DNA of 17,874 nucleotides from Victivallales bacterium (GCA_016285335.1 JAEEQO010000039.1:1-17874), one strand, 5' to 3'; positions 1 through 7,601 are shown, numbered from the stretch's first letter. The notes: generated by a model not told the origin, from the sequence alone. Numbers and translations are program-made.

Positions 1-82
1 TGATGCCGCAGCATTCGTTCGGATACGCGTCGGCTCCGGCCTGCCGGATTTCGGTTTCGATCTGTCTGGACAGTTTCAGCAT
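1..82 (-). CDS. JAMM/M67-family metallopeptidase, N-terminal fragment (runs off left edge)
   Basis: Only the first 27 residues are in the window. They begin MLKLSRQIETEIRQ and end YPNECCGI. The YPxECCG signature, with its conserved Glu, is typical of the N-terminus of JAMM (JAB/MPN) metallopeptidases of the M67 family, including Mec, which releases cysteine from the carrier CysO in mycobacteria. The zinc-binding HxH...D motif would lie beyond the window. The ATG at 82-80 starts two bases after the stop of the CysM-like gene, and its GGGAGGAG ribosome site lies inside that gene's last codons, so the two are translationally linked. In this context a carrier-cysteine peptidase is the best guess. 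Family assignment rests on a short fragment and is moderate. Confidence 0.65.
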   Translation of the reverse strand, partial: MLKLSRQIETEIRQAGADAYPNECCGI

Positions 83-84
83 GG

Positions 85-993
85 TCACTCCTCCCAGAAT
101 TCTTCCGAAAGATAACGGTTCCCGTTGTCGCAGAGGACCGTGACCACGACAGAGCCCGGCGGCAGGGTCTCCGCCAGCTTCAGCGCGGCCGCGACGTTCG
201 CGCCCGAACTGATGCCGACCAGCACCGCTTCCTCGCGGACCAGACGGCGGGTCATCGCGTAGGCTTCGTATGTGGAGACTTCCAGCTTGATGTCCGCGAT
301 GGATTCGTCGAAGATGCCGGGCTTGATTGTCGACTCCATGTGCTTCATGCCCTCAAGGCCGTGGAACGGCGAATCCGGCTGCATCAGCACGGATTTGATC
401 GCCGGGTTGAAATGCTTCAGCCCGCGGGTCGTGCCCATGAACGTCCCGGAGGTGCCGGTGCCCGCCACGAAATGCGTCACGCGGTGGTCCGTCTGCTCCC
501 AGATCTCCGCCGCGGTCCCTTCGAAATGCGCCTTCCAGTTCGCGTCGTTGTTGTACTGGTCGGGGTAGAAATACTTCTCGGGATGCTCGGCGACCAGCCG
601 TCTGCACTCGTTGTACGCGCCGTCAGAACTCTCCAGCGGGTCGGTTTCGATGATCTCCGCGCCGTAGAGCCGCATCAGTTTCTTGCGTTCCTCGGTCGCG
701 TTCGCGGGGAGGCAAAGCGTGACCTTGTACCCGAGAGCCGTCCCGAGCGCCGCATACGCGATCCCGGTGTTTCCGCTCGTCGCGTCGATGATCGTCTTGT
801 CGTGCGTGAGGAGCCCGCGGGCGATTCCGTCCATGATCATGGCTTTCGCCGCGCGGTCCTTCACGGAGCCGGTCGGATTGAAAAACTCCGCCTTCGCATA
901 CAGCTCCACGCCGTTCAGTTCGCGGCCGATCGAGGGCAGACGCAGCAAAGGAGTCCCTCCCACCATGTCAAATACCGTTTGTCCTGACTTCAT
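85..993 (-). CDS. cysM: CysM-type cysteine synthase (PLP-dependent)
   Basis: This 302-residue protein is a fold-type II PLP enzyme of the cysteine synthase family, which beta-replaces an activated serine with sulfur. Visible motifs are NPTGSVKDR with the PLP lysine at residue 45, the substrate loop TSGNTG at about 72-77, the phosphate loop GTGTSGTFMG, and GISSGA near the C-terminus. The GT(S/T)GTxMG loop and the RRLVREE...GISSGA segment are closer to mycobacterial CysM (O-phosphoserine, thiocarboxylate-dependent) than to the CysK at 7602-8522, which reads GTGGTLTG. The adjoining JAMM gene supports a carrier-protein sulfur donor rather than free sulfide. The gene has its own promoter at 1083-1111. 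Donor and serine substrate are inferred. Confidence 0.85.
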   Translation of the reverse strand: MKSGQTVFDMVGGTPLLRLPSIGRELNGVELYAKAEFFNPTGSVKDRAAKAMIMDGIARGLLTHDKTIIDATSGNTGIAYAALGTALGYKVTLCLPANATEERKKLMRLYGAEIIETDPLESSDGAYNECRRLVAEHPEKYFYPDQYNNDANWKAHFEGTAAEIWEQTDHRVTHFVAGTGTSGTFMGTTRGLKHFNPAIKSVLMQPDSPFHGLEGMKHMESTIKPGIFDESIADIKLEVSTYEAYAMTRRLVREEAVLVGISSGANVAAALKLAETLPPGSVVVTVLCDNGNRYLSEEFWEE

Positions 994-1017
994 GTCGCAC
1001 CTGCTCCTGTTTAATCA

Positions 1018-1032
1018 CAACCAATATGGTTA
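1018..1032. promoter_or_regulatory. CAACC-N5-GGTTA dyad in cysM leader (candidate operator)
   Basis: AACC (1019-1022) and GGTT (1028-1031) form an inverted repeat around AATAT, about 25 bp upstream of the cysM start and downstream of the predicted transcription start. The same CAACC-N5-GGTT layout occurs in the cysK leader at 8566-8580. Sharing by two cysteine-synthase genes suggests a common regulator, most simply the Rrf2 protein at 8750. This is an inference; the arms are short. Confidence 0.4.
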
Positions 1033-1054
1033 TGTATTGTTTCAATAAAAAAAC

Positions 1055-1067
1055 GGAACTGAGTTCC
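1055..1067. repeat. 13-bp perfect palindrome in cysM leader
   Basis: GGAACT and AGTTCC flank a single G. The element lies about 10-20 nt downstream of the predicted cysM start site, a position suited to a repressor. No second copy was seen in the window. Confidence 0.4.
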
Positions 1068-1082
1068 ATTGGTAACGAAAAT

Positions 1083-1111
1083 AATATACAACATTATCCC
1101 CGCTTTGTCAA
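1083..1111 (-). promoter_or_regulatory. Sigma70-type promoter for cysM
   Basis: On the minus strand, TTGACA (1111-1106) and TATATT (1088-1083) are separated by exactly 17 bp. This is a consensus -35 with a good -10. It lies between the hydE stop and cysM, so the cysM-JAMM pair can be transcribed independently of the upstream operon. Confidence 0.7.
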
Positions 1112-1162
1112 GCAGAAAGCAAACAAAAATGGTAGATTTTCTTGAAAAAGGGTGTTTTGAGC

Positions 1163-2248
1163 TCAGTTTTCTGATGGTTTCGCATGGCAATGCGGCGAAT
1201 CTCCGCGATGCCCCCAGTTGATGGTCTCGCCGATGGAGAGCACGCGCCATTTAAGGCAGTTCCGACATTTCGCCGAATTCTCGTCCAGGCACGGCTTGTT
1301 CTCGTAGAGGCGGTAGCTCCGGCGGTACTCCGTGTCGGTCACGTTCGGCATCATCACGTTCGCTCCGGCGAGGAGCCCCTGTTCGCGGCCGCGTTCGTCG
1401 AGCGCCTGCAGCGCGGTGGTCGCGGCGATATTCACGTCGTGCAGATACAGCCGCGTGACGGCGATCATCTTCAACGCCAGCGCGAGCTGTTTTTTCGCGT
1501 ATTCCGGGGTGAATTCGATGTCTTTTCCGAGCGGGGTCTCCGTGTGAGGAATGTACGGGCCCATGCCGATCATGTCGAGGTCGAGCGCGTGATAGAATTC
1601 GATGTCGTGCGCGAGGTCGTCGAGCGTCTGCCCCGGCAAGCCTGACATGACGCCGCTCCCGGTCTGATAGCCGAGTTTTTTCAGGACGCACAGGCACTCC
1701 GCCCGGCGTGCGTGGGAATGGTCCGCGGGGTGAAGGGACGCGTAGAGCGCGGGCACTGACGACTCGATCCGCAGCAGATAACGGTGCGCTCCAGCCTCGA
1801 ACCAGCGGCGGTAGACCTCCTCGGTCTGTTCGCCCAGGCTGAGTGTAACGCCGAACTCGTCGCCTCCGAATTCGCGGATGCGCTTCAGCACGCGTTCGAC
1901 GAATGCAGTGTTCGCCTCGGATTCGAGTTCGCCGGATTGCAGGACCACGGAGCCGTAGCCCTGTTCGAAACTCCAGCGCGCCATGCGGACTACCTCGTCC
2001 TCGCTCAGATGATACCGTTTGACGAGCGTGTTTCCGCGCCGGATGCCGCAGTAATAACAGTTCTTCGAGCACTGGTTGCTGAACTCGATCAGACCGCGCA
2101 GGGAGACGACCTTGCCGACGTGACGGCATTTGAGCTCGTAGGCGGCGGCAAATAGTTCGGCGGTGTCCTCCAGCGCCAGCAGGGAGACGATCTCCCCGTG
2201 CGTGAGATTGTACGGCTTGAGCAGGGCTTTTCCGATCAGCGGATTCAT
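1163..2248 (-). CDS. hydE: [FeFe]-hydrogenase maturase HydE (radical SAM)
   Basis: HydE is a radical SAM enzyme that helps build the diiron dithiolate part of the [FeFe]-hydrogenase H-cluster. From the ATG at 2248 the protein has 361 residues. The SAM-cluster motif CSKNCYYCGIR is at residues 60-70 (Cys60, 64, 67). A second, HydE-type cysteine set, Cys-x7-Cys-x2-Cys (PCLDENSAKCRNC), is near the C-terminus. The frame extends to a GTG at 2266 overlapping the mnmA stop. I prefer 2248 because GGGAGG lies 8 nt ahead of that ATG. No hydrogenase, HydF or HydG is in the window, although ThiH upstream is a relative of HydG. It is the last gene of the operon. Confidence 0.88.
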   Translation of the reverse strand: MNPLIGKALLKPYNLTHGEIVSLLALEDTAELFAAAYELKCRHVGKVVSLRGLIEFSNQCSKNCYYCGIRRGNTLVKRYHLSEDEVVRMARWSFEQGYGSVVLQSGELESEANTAFVERVLKRIREFGGDEFGVTLSLGEQTEEVYRRWFEAGAHRYLLRIESSVPALYASLHPADHSHARRAECLCVLKKLGYQTGSGVMSGLPGQTLDDLAHDIEFYHALDLDMIGMGPYIPHTETPLGKDIEFTPEYAKKQLALALKMIAVTRLYLHDVNIAATTALQALDERGREQGLLAGANVMMPNVTDTEYRRSYRLYENKPCLDENSAKCRNCLKWRVLSIGETINWGHRGDSPHCHAKPSEN

Positions 2249-2262
2249 GCGTTTCCCTCCCG

Positions 2263-3303
2263 TCACTCCGCGGATTCTATGATCCCGCCGCCCAGGACCT
2301 CGTCGTCGCGGTACAGGACTGCCGACTGGCCGGGCGCGGCGGCTGTGACGCCATCTGGGAAAACGAGCTTGTTTTCCTCAAAAAAAGCATTTCGCAGGCT
2401 CGAGGCTGAACGCACCTTCACCTGCACCCCGCCGGACGGTTCGCCCGTGATCCAGGCGCAGTCAACGAGTTTGAGCTCGTGTTGAAGCGTGTCGTCGGCG
2501 CTGCCGACCACGACTTCGTTGCGGCATGGGTTGACTTCAAGCACGTACAACGGATGTTTCGCCGCGACGCCGAGCCCTTTCCGCTGGCCGATGGTGAAAT
2601 TCCAGAATCCGTCGTGTTTGCCGAGCACGTTTCCAGCCGTGTCGACGATATTGCCCTCGCGCGGCGGCGTGTTCAGAAGTTCCGCATGGTCGCCGCTGTA
2701 GAAATCCTGGCTGTCCGGTTTATCCTTCACGCTCAAACCGTATTTGGCGGCGAGCTCGCGGACTTCCTGCTTCGTCATGCCGCCGAGCGGGAAAAGCAGG
2801 TGTTTGAGCTGGGGCTGGTTCAACCTGTAGAGGAAATACGACTGGTCCTTCTTCTCGTCCACGCCGCGGAACAGATGAACCGCGCCGTTCTCCTCGTGGA
2901 GCCGGGCATAATGCCCCGTCGCGAACTTGTCGAAAGCGAGGCCGGATTTTCGTGCCAGCCGCGGCAGCACGCCGAACTTCATGAAGGCGTTGCACCGCAC
3001 GCACGGATTCGGCGTCCGTCCGGCGAGGTATTCCGAGCGGAAATAATCCAGCACGACCTTTTCGTATTCGTCCGCGCAGTCGAACACGCGGTACTCGATC
3101 CCGAGCTGACGGCACAGGGCTTCCGCGTTCGCGATGTCCTCCGCCTCGCCGGGCCCGAAACACGCGTCCCTGTCGCCGCCCTTGTAACGCCCCTCGCGCC
3201 AGAGCTTCATGGTGATGCCGATGACCTCGTGGCCCTGTTCCCTGAGCAGAGCCGCCGCAACCGAGGAATCGACGCCGCCGGAGAGTCCCACGGCGATCTT
3301 CAC
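2263..3303 (-). CDS. mnmA: tRNA-specific 2-thiouridylase MnmA, lacking one canonical cysteine
   Basis: MnmA activates U34 of certain tRNAs with ATP and inserts sulfur to give 2-thiouridine. From the GTG start the 346 residues show the PP-loop SGGVDSS (8-14) and TPNPCVRCN with Cys101 and Cys104. The family's later segment, normally SQDICF or STGICF with a catalytic cysteine, reads SQDFYSGD at 198-205, so that cysteine is absent. The remaining fold, including TIGQRKGLG (237-245), is intact, so this looks like a variant rather than a decayed gene. The GTG at 3303 overlaps the nadA stop as GTGA, indicating translational coupling. The open frame continues upstream to 4362, but that extension is only the shadow of nadA. 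Confidence 0.88.
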   Translation of the reverse strand: MKIAVGLSGGVDSSVAAALLREQGHEVIGITMKLWREGRYKGGDRDACFGPGEAEDIANAEALCRQLGIEYRVFDCADEYEKVVLDYFRSEYLAGRTPNPCVRCNAFMKFGVLPRLARKSGLAFDKFATGHYARLHEENGAVHLFRGVDEKKDQSYFLYRLNQPQLKHLLFPLGGMTKQEVRELAAKYGLSVKDKPDSQDFYSGDHAELLNTPPREGNIVDTAGNVLGKHDGFWNFTIGQRKGLGVAAKHPLYVLEVNPCRNEVVVGSADDTLQHELKLVDCAWITGEPSGGVQVKVRSASSLRNAFFEENKLVFPDGVTAAAPGQSAVLYRDDEVLGGGIIESAE

Positions 3304-4205
3304 GGCAGGATCTCCAGCATGCGGTCGATGGGCTTTTTCGCTCTGCGGCGCATGGTTTCGTCCAGCTCGATCCGGGGTTCGAGGTCGCGCAGGGCGAACA
3401 GCACGTCCTCGAGCGTGATCCGCTTCATATTGGGGCAGAGCACCTCGGGTTCGAGCGGATGGAATTCCTTTTCCGGGTTTTCCTTTTTCATGCGGTGCAG
3501 GATGCCGCACTCCGTGCCGATGATGAATTCGCGGCAGTCGGATTCCCGCACGAACTTGAGCATGCCGCCGGTGGAAAGCGCCCGGTCCGCGAGGCTGACC
3601 ACGGCGGGACGGCATTCGGGATGCACCAGCACGAGCGCGCCGGGATGTTTCTCCTTCGCGGCCTGAATGTGCTCCGGCATGATCTTGTTGTGCGTGGGAC
3701 AGCAGCCCGGCCACAGGCCGATCTTCCGGTTCAGTCTGGATGCGATATTGCTGCCGAGGTTGGCGTCCGGGAGAAACAGGATCTCCTGTTCCGTCGGGAT
3801 CGTGGAAATGAGCTTTTCCGCGTTGCCGCTGGTGCAGCAGAGATCGACCTCGGTCTTGGTCGCGGCGGTCGTGTTCACATACGCCACGATCAGCGCCTTT
3901 GGGTGCTCCTTCCGGTATGCGGCGACGGCGTCCGGGTCCGCCATGTCGGCCATCGGACACCCGGAGAGCGGGTTCGGATGCAGCACAATGGCCCCCGGCG
4001 ACAGAATTTTCGCGGTCTCCGCCATGAAGCGGACGCCGCAGAACACGATCACCGGGGCCGTGCATTCGGCGGCCTTGCGGGAGAGTTCCAGCGAGTCGCC
4101 GACGAAATCCGCGATGTCCTGAATCTCCGGCTTCGTGTAGTTGTGCGCCAGGATCAGGGCATTGCGCTTCGCCTTCAGTTCGGCGATTTCTTCCAGTATG
4201 GTCAT
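3300..4205 (-). CDS. nadA: Quinolinate synthase NadA
   Basis: NadA is a [4Fe-4S] enzyme that condenses iminoaspartate with dihydroxyacetone phosphate to quinolinate, the NAD precursor. The 301 residues match the compact NadA form. LILAHNY (residues 17-23) is the first family motif. Cluster ligands appear as Cys83 (SGCPMAD), Cys168 or Cys169 (GCCPTHN) and Cys257 (CPNMKRITL), with spacing like Thermotoga NadA. The ATG at 4205 has AGGGA about 10 nt upstream. NadB and NadC are not in the window, so nadA is placed with sulfur and Fe-S genes rather than with its own pathway. The stop overlaps the mnmA start. Confidence 0.93.
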   Translation of the reverse strand: MTILEEIAELKAKRNALILAHNYTKPEIQDIADFVGDSLELSRKAAECTAPVIVFCGVRFMAETAKILSPGAIVLHPNPLSGCPMADMADPDAVAAYRKEHPKALIVAYVNTTAATKTEVDLCCTSGNAEKLISTIPTEQEILFLPDANLGSNIASRLNRKIGLWPGCCPTHNKIMPEHIQAAKEKHPGALVLVHPECRPAVVSLADRALSTGGMLKFVRESDCREFIIGTECGILHRMKKENPEKEFHPLEPEVLCPNMKRITLEDVLFALRDLEPRIELDETMRRRAKKPIDRMLEILP

Positions 4206-4231
4206 TTGATTGGTTCCCTGAGTATGGATGA

Positions 4232-5338
4232 TCAGATTCGGTTGTCCCAGTTCTTGAACACGACTTCCTGATGGTTGCGTCGGATCGCCTGATAGATTTC
4301 GGCGGGGGCGCGGGAGTCGTTAAGCGTAAATTGTGCGACATCGCGGTCGGCGAGCACGGCATAGCCGCCCGGCGTGACCCTCGAACCCGCGCTCATATTG
4401 TCCGCCGCGGTCTGTACGATGGCGTCGCGGAACGAGGGGGATTCCCGGGTGGAGACGGTCATGCCGCATTCGGGGAAAACGATGCGGAACGCCAGCATCA
4501 TCTGTTCGAGGTCCGTTTCGTCCACCGGATGTTCCGGCGTGAATCCGCCGCTCACGGGCGTGATGCGCGGAAACGCGAACTGGATGCGGCTCTGCCAGCA
4601 TTCCTTCATGAGGTAGAACGCATGAGCGGCCAGGCTCGCGGCTTCGATGCGCCACGGAGCCAGCCCCAGCAGGAACGCCACGCCGAGCGTGCGGAACCCC
4701 GCCTTGCCGGCCCTGAGCTGCGTCCAGACACGGTAATCGTAGACGCTTTTCGGACCGGCCGGGTGCAGATATTGGTAGAGGTCCTTTTCGTAGGTCTCCT
4801 GAAAGCAGATCAGCCCCTCGAATCCGGCCTCGAACAGCCTGCGGTATGCGTCCTCGTCCTGCGGCGCGACTTCGAGCGAGAGATAGGAGAACTTCTTCTT
4901 CAGACGCCGCCCGATTTCGCAGAGATAGTCCGCGGTCATGCGTTTCGGGTCTTCGCCCGCCACGATCAGAAGTGCGTCGATGCCATGCCTGCGGATGGCG
5001 TCGCACTCGAGGTCGATCTCTTCCGGCGTGAGGAATTTCCGTTCGGCGTGATGATGGATGTTGAAGTCGCAATAGCGGCAGGAGTTCACGCATGTATTGG
5101 AAATGTAGAGAGGCGCGAAGACCGAAACGGTTTTTCCGTAGTACCGCCGCCTCGCCCGTGTGGCGGTTTCCCGCAGGGCGGCGCGGTATTCAGGCTTGGC
5201 CGCTTCCGGCGAAACCAGGTTCAGGAGGTCGAAGAACGATCCGTGTTCGGCGGACAGGCTCGCCCGGACCATTTCCGGCGTGACGCGGGCATAGTAGTCG
5301 CTGATTTGTTCCGCGGTGAATTTGAGCTTGGGGAACAT
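4232..5338 (-). CDS. thiH: 2-iminoacetate synthase ThiH (radical SAM)
   Basis: ThiH is the anaerobic-type radical SAM tyrosine lyase that cleaves tyrosine to dehydroglycine (2-iminoacetate) and p-cresol, supplying the C-N unit for the thiazole of thiamine. The 368 residues contain SNTCVNSCRYCDFN, with the cluster ligands Cys83, Cys87 and Cys90. The order thiG-thiH with a 10-nt gap, and thiS-thiF just upstream, confirms ThiH over the related HydG. Choosing ThiH rather than the oxidase ThiO fits an anaerobe. Confidence 0.93.
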   Translation of the reverse strand: MFPKLKFTAEQISDYYARVTPEMVRASLSAEHGSFFDLLNLVSPEAAKPEYRAALRETATRARRRYYGKTVSVFAPLYISNTCVNSCRYCDFNIHHHAERKFLTPEEIDLECDAIRRHGIDALLIVAGEDPKRMTADYLCEIGRRLKKKFSYLSLEVAPQDEDAYRRLFEAGFEGLICFQETYEKDLYQYLHPAGPKSVYDYRVWTQLRAGKAGFRTLGVAFLLGLAPWRIEAASLAAHAFYLMKECWQSRIQFAFPRITPVSGGFTPEHPVDETDLEQMMLAFRIVFPECGMTVSTRESPSFRDAIVQTAADNMSAGSRVTPGGYAVLADRDVAQFTLNDSRAPAEIYQAIRRNHQEVVFKNWDNRI

Positions 5339-5348
5339 GTTTTCCGCC

Positions 5349-6122
5349 TCACTGGAAGATGTCGAAAGCGTTCATCGGGCTGGACGCCGACGCCGTGACG
5401 CGCGGGGCGGGCGGTCCCGCCTGGATTCCGAGCTCCGCCGCACGGACGGCGAGCTTGAACGCCTCGGCCATTTTGACCGGGTCCGCGGCCGCCGCGACTG
5501 CCGTGTTGGCAAGGACGGCGTCCGCGCCGAGCTCGATCGCTTCCGCGGCGTGGGACGGCAGACCGATCCCGGCATCAACGATCACGGGGATGTGGCTCTG
5601 CTCCACGATGATCTCGATCATGTCGCGGGTGCGGATGCCCCGGTTCGACCCGATGGGCGCGCCGAGCGGCATCACGGCAGCGGCTCCAGCCTCCTCCAGA
5701 CGGCGGGCGAGAACGGGGTCGGCGTTGATGTACGGCAGCACCACGAGGCCGCGTTTTGTGAGGATTTCGACGGCCTTCAATGTCTCCACCGGGTCGGGCA
5801 GCAGGTAACGTGCGTCCGGGTGGATTTCGAGCTTGATCCAATTGAATCCCGCCGCCTGGCCGATCAATCCGATCCTGACGGCTTCGTCGGCGTTGCGGGC
5901 GCCGGACGTGTTCAGCATGATCTCGACCTTGCTCCGGTCGATGGCTTTCAGAATGTCGTCGTGCCCGGCGTCGTCCTCATGCACGCGGGTCAATGCGGTC
6001 GTGACAAGTTCGGTTTCCGAGGCTTCCAGTGTCCGTCGGAAAAGTTCCGATGAAGCGAATTTGCCAGTTCCGAGAAAAAAGCGGTTGGTGAACTTGCGTC
6101 CCCCGATGATGAGTTCTTTCAT
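5349..6122 (-). CDS. thiG: Thiazole synthase ThiG
   Basis: ThiG forms the thiamine thiazole phosphate from deoxyxylulose phosphate, dehydroglycine and the sulfur of ThiS thiocarboxylate. At 257 residues it is full length. The N-terminal GGRKFTNRFFLGTGKF segment is typical, and NWIKLEI places the Schiff-base lysine at residue 97. The phosphate-binding GAPIGSNRG loop is present, and the C-terminal third carries VIVDAGIGLPSHAAEAIELG. The gene sits between thiF and thiH. The 61-nt gap before it is the longest within the operon; I see no convincing terminator or promoter there. Confidence 0.95.
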   Translation of the reverse strand: MKELIIGGRKFTNRFFLGTGKFASSELFRRTLEASETELVTTALTRVHEDDAGHDDILKAIDRSKVEIMLNTSGARNADEAVRIGLIGQAAGFNWIKLEIHPDARYLLPDPVETLKAVEILTKRGLVVLPYINADPVLARRLEEAGAAAVMPLGAPIGSNRGIRTRDMIEIIVEQSHIPVIVDAGIGLPSHAAEAIELGADAVLANTAVAAAADPVKMAEAFKLAVRAAELGIQAGPPAPRVTASASSPMNAFDIFQ

Positions 6123-6183
6123 GTGTTCTGCTCTTCATTTTTTTAATCAGCGATTCGGTTTCCAGCGGAAAAAACAGATTCGG

Positions 6184-6783
6184 TCATAGTTCGTTCCCCA
6201 GCAGCAGCGCGATCACGGTGTTGGCCTCCATCGCGGCGGCGATCCCGACGCGAGGCGAAGCGGGCGCCAGTTCCGGCGAGATCCCGGAGGTCAGGTCGCC
6301 CACGAGGTAAAGATTCGCTCCGGCTTTCCGCAGCCGGATGTCGTTCGATTTGCCGAATCCGGCGAGCCCCGAGGCTGCGACGATTGGGACGCCGCGTTTC
6401 GCCAGAGCTCCGATGAGCATGGTTTTCGCCTCTGCCTTGTCGAACGCTTCGACAACGACGTCGCATCCGGCGAAAACCTCCGGGATGTTTTCCGCCGTCA
6501 GGCGGATGTCGCGGAAGTCCAGCTCCAGATCGGGATCGATCCGGCGCAGATTCTCCGCCAGAGCCTCGGTCTTCTTCCTGCCGATCTGGTCCGCGAAAAA
6601 GAACTGCCGGTTCAGATTGCTCTCCGAAACGATGTCGAAATCCGCCGCGACGAAACGTCGGACTCCCGCGCGAACCAGGTGGCTCAGCACGTTGGAACCG
6701 AGCCCGCCGAGTCCAGCGACTCCGATTTTCACCCGTTCGAGGATCGTCCGCTGCGCGTCCGTCAAGTACGGATTGACGTTCAT
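6184..6783 (-). CDS. thiF: ThiS adenylyltransferase ThiF, short form
   Basis: ThiF adenylates the C-terminal glycine of ThiS so that sulfur can be loaded. The 199 residues carry the nucleotide-binding GVAGLGGLGS near residue 22 and the E1-type motif DFDIVSESNLNRQ. It is shorter than E. coli ThiF and lacks the paired CxxC zinc motifs, matching the small ThiF subfamily often found with ThiS in anaerobes. Its ATG shares one base with the thiS stop (TGATG), so the two are probably made in fixed proportion. A cysteine desulfurase or ThiI to supply sulfur is not present here. Confidence 0.9.
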   Translation of the reverse strand: MNVNPYLTDAQRTILERVKIGVAGLGGLGSNVLSHLVRAGVRRFVAADFDIVSESNLNRQFFFADQIGRKKTEALAENLRRIDPDLELDFRDIRLTAENIPEVFAGCDVVVEAFDKAEAKTMLIGALAKRGVPIVAASGLAGFGKSNDIRLRKAGANLYLVGDLTSGISPELAPASPRVGIAAAMEANTVIALLLGNEL

Positions 6784-6989
6784 CAGCCGCCTCCGACCAT
6801 GGAAAACAGGTTGAGCCTGTCGCCGTCTTTCAGGATGATCGTCCCGAGCGGATCTTTTCCGGTCAGAATCTGGCCGTTGAACTCCAGGATCAGGTTATCG
6901 ACCGCGATGTTTCGCGCTTGTAGAAACGACAGCAGATTGTCGTCTTCGGGTGAATCGACTTGTTTTTCGTTCAGTATGATTTTTGGCAT
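6783..6989 (-). CDS. thiS: Sulfur carrier protein ThiS
   Basis: This 68-residue ubiquitin-fold carrier ends in SMVGGG. The terminal glycine is adenylated by ThiF and converted to a thiocarboxylate that gives sulfur to ThiG. Length and C-terminal Gly-Gly are as expected. The ATG at 6989 is preceded by GAGG at a suitable distance and lies 18 nt after the HD-domain gene. Because a CysM-like enzyme and a JAMM protease occur in the same block and no separate CysO is visible, this carrier could also serve cysteine synthesis; that is speculative. Confidence 0.92.
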   Translation of the reverse strand: MPKIILNEKQVDSPEDDNLLSFLQARNIAVDNLILEFNGQILTGKDPLGTIILKDGDRLNLFSMVGGG

Positions 6990-7007
6990 GTGGTGCCTCG
7001 AAATGTT

Positions 7008-7580
7008 TCAGTTTGTCCCGGAAGCCTGATCGACTTCCGCCTCGCAGGCCTTCATCGCCTCGATGGTCTTCGCGATCAGGTCGTCCAGAGTCCAGCCCAG
7101 CAGGTCCGCGCCCGAAGAAATGACCTCGCGCGAACACCCGGCGGCGAACTTCCGGTCCTTGAACTTCTTCCTGACCGACTTCACCTCCATGTCCTGCACG
7201 CTTTTCGAGGGACGCATCAGCGCCGCCGCCCAGATGAGCCCGGTCAGCTCGTCCGCGGCGTACAGCACCTTTTCCATGAAGTGCTCCGGCTTCACGTCCA
7301 CGGTGATGTTCCAGCCGTGCGAACAGACCGCGTGGACCAGCTCGCCCGGGGCGTCGATCTCCGCCAGCAGGTCCGGCGCTTTCCGGCAATGCTCCTCGGG
7401 GAACTGCTCGAAATCAACGTCGTGGAGCAGCCCGACGATCCCCCAGAAATCCGCTTCGGCTTCGAACCCGTTTTCGCGGGCAAAATGCTTCATGACTCCC
7501 TCCACGGTCAGCGCGTGCCGAAGGTGGAAGGAGTCCTTGTTGTATTTGGTCAGCAGGCCCCATGCTGTGTCGCGAGTCAT
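7008..7580 (-). CDS. HD-domain phosphohydrolase-like protein, function unknown
   Basis: The 190 residues form a single HD domain. An N-terminal His lies in FHLRHALTVEGVM, the His-Asp pair is in GLLHDVDFE (about residues 53-54), a further His is in CSHGW and a distal Asp is in YAADELTG. This is the metal-binding layout of HD phosphohydrolases. A well-conserved stretch ALMRPSKSVQDMEVKSV follows, typical of a subgroup of stand-alone HD proteins in anaerobes whose substrate is unknown to me. It lies 21 nt after cysK and 18 nt before thiS with the ribosome site TGGAG, so it is cotranscribed with sulfur genes. No signal or membrane segment is seen. Confidence 0.85.
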   Translation of the reverse strand: MTRDTAWGLLTKYNKDSFHLRHALTVEGVMKHFARENGFEAEADFWGIVGLLHDVDFEQFPEEHCRKAPDLLAEIDAPGELVHAVCSHGWNITVDVKPEHFMEKVLYAADELTGLIWAAALMRPSKSVQDMEVKSVRKKFKDRKFAAGCSREVISSGADLLGWTLDDLIAKTIEAMKACEAEVDQASGTN

Positions 7581-7601
7581 AGATTACTCCATTTTCTATT
7601 A

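Noticed and set aside
3304..4362. N-terminal extension of mnmA to 4362
   Set aside because: Out of frame with nadA and rich in shadow-type residues; the PP-loop sits at the expected place from the GTG at 3303.
340..5398. Long plus-strand open frames opposite the sulfur operon (for example 2479-3666 and 4271-5398)
   Set aside because: They are antisense to genes with clear family motifs, are arginine- and alanine-rich, and arise because stop codons are rare in GC-rich antisense DNA.
6123..6183. Thiamine (TPP) riboswitch ahead of thiG or thiS
   Set aside because: The gaps before thiS (18 nt) and thiG (61 nt) are too short for the element, and no CUGAGA-type core was seen in the cysK leader.
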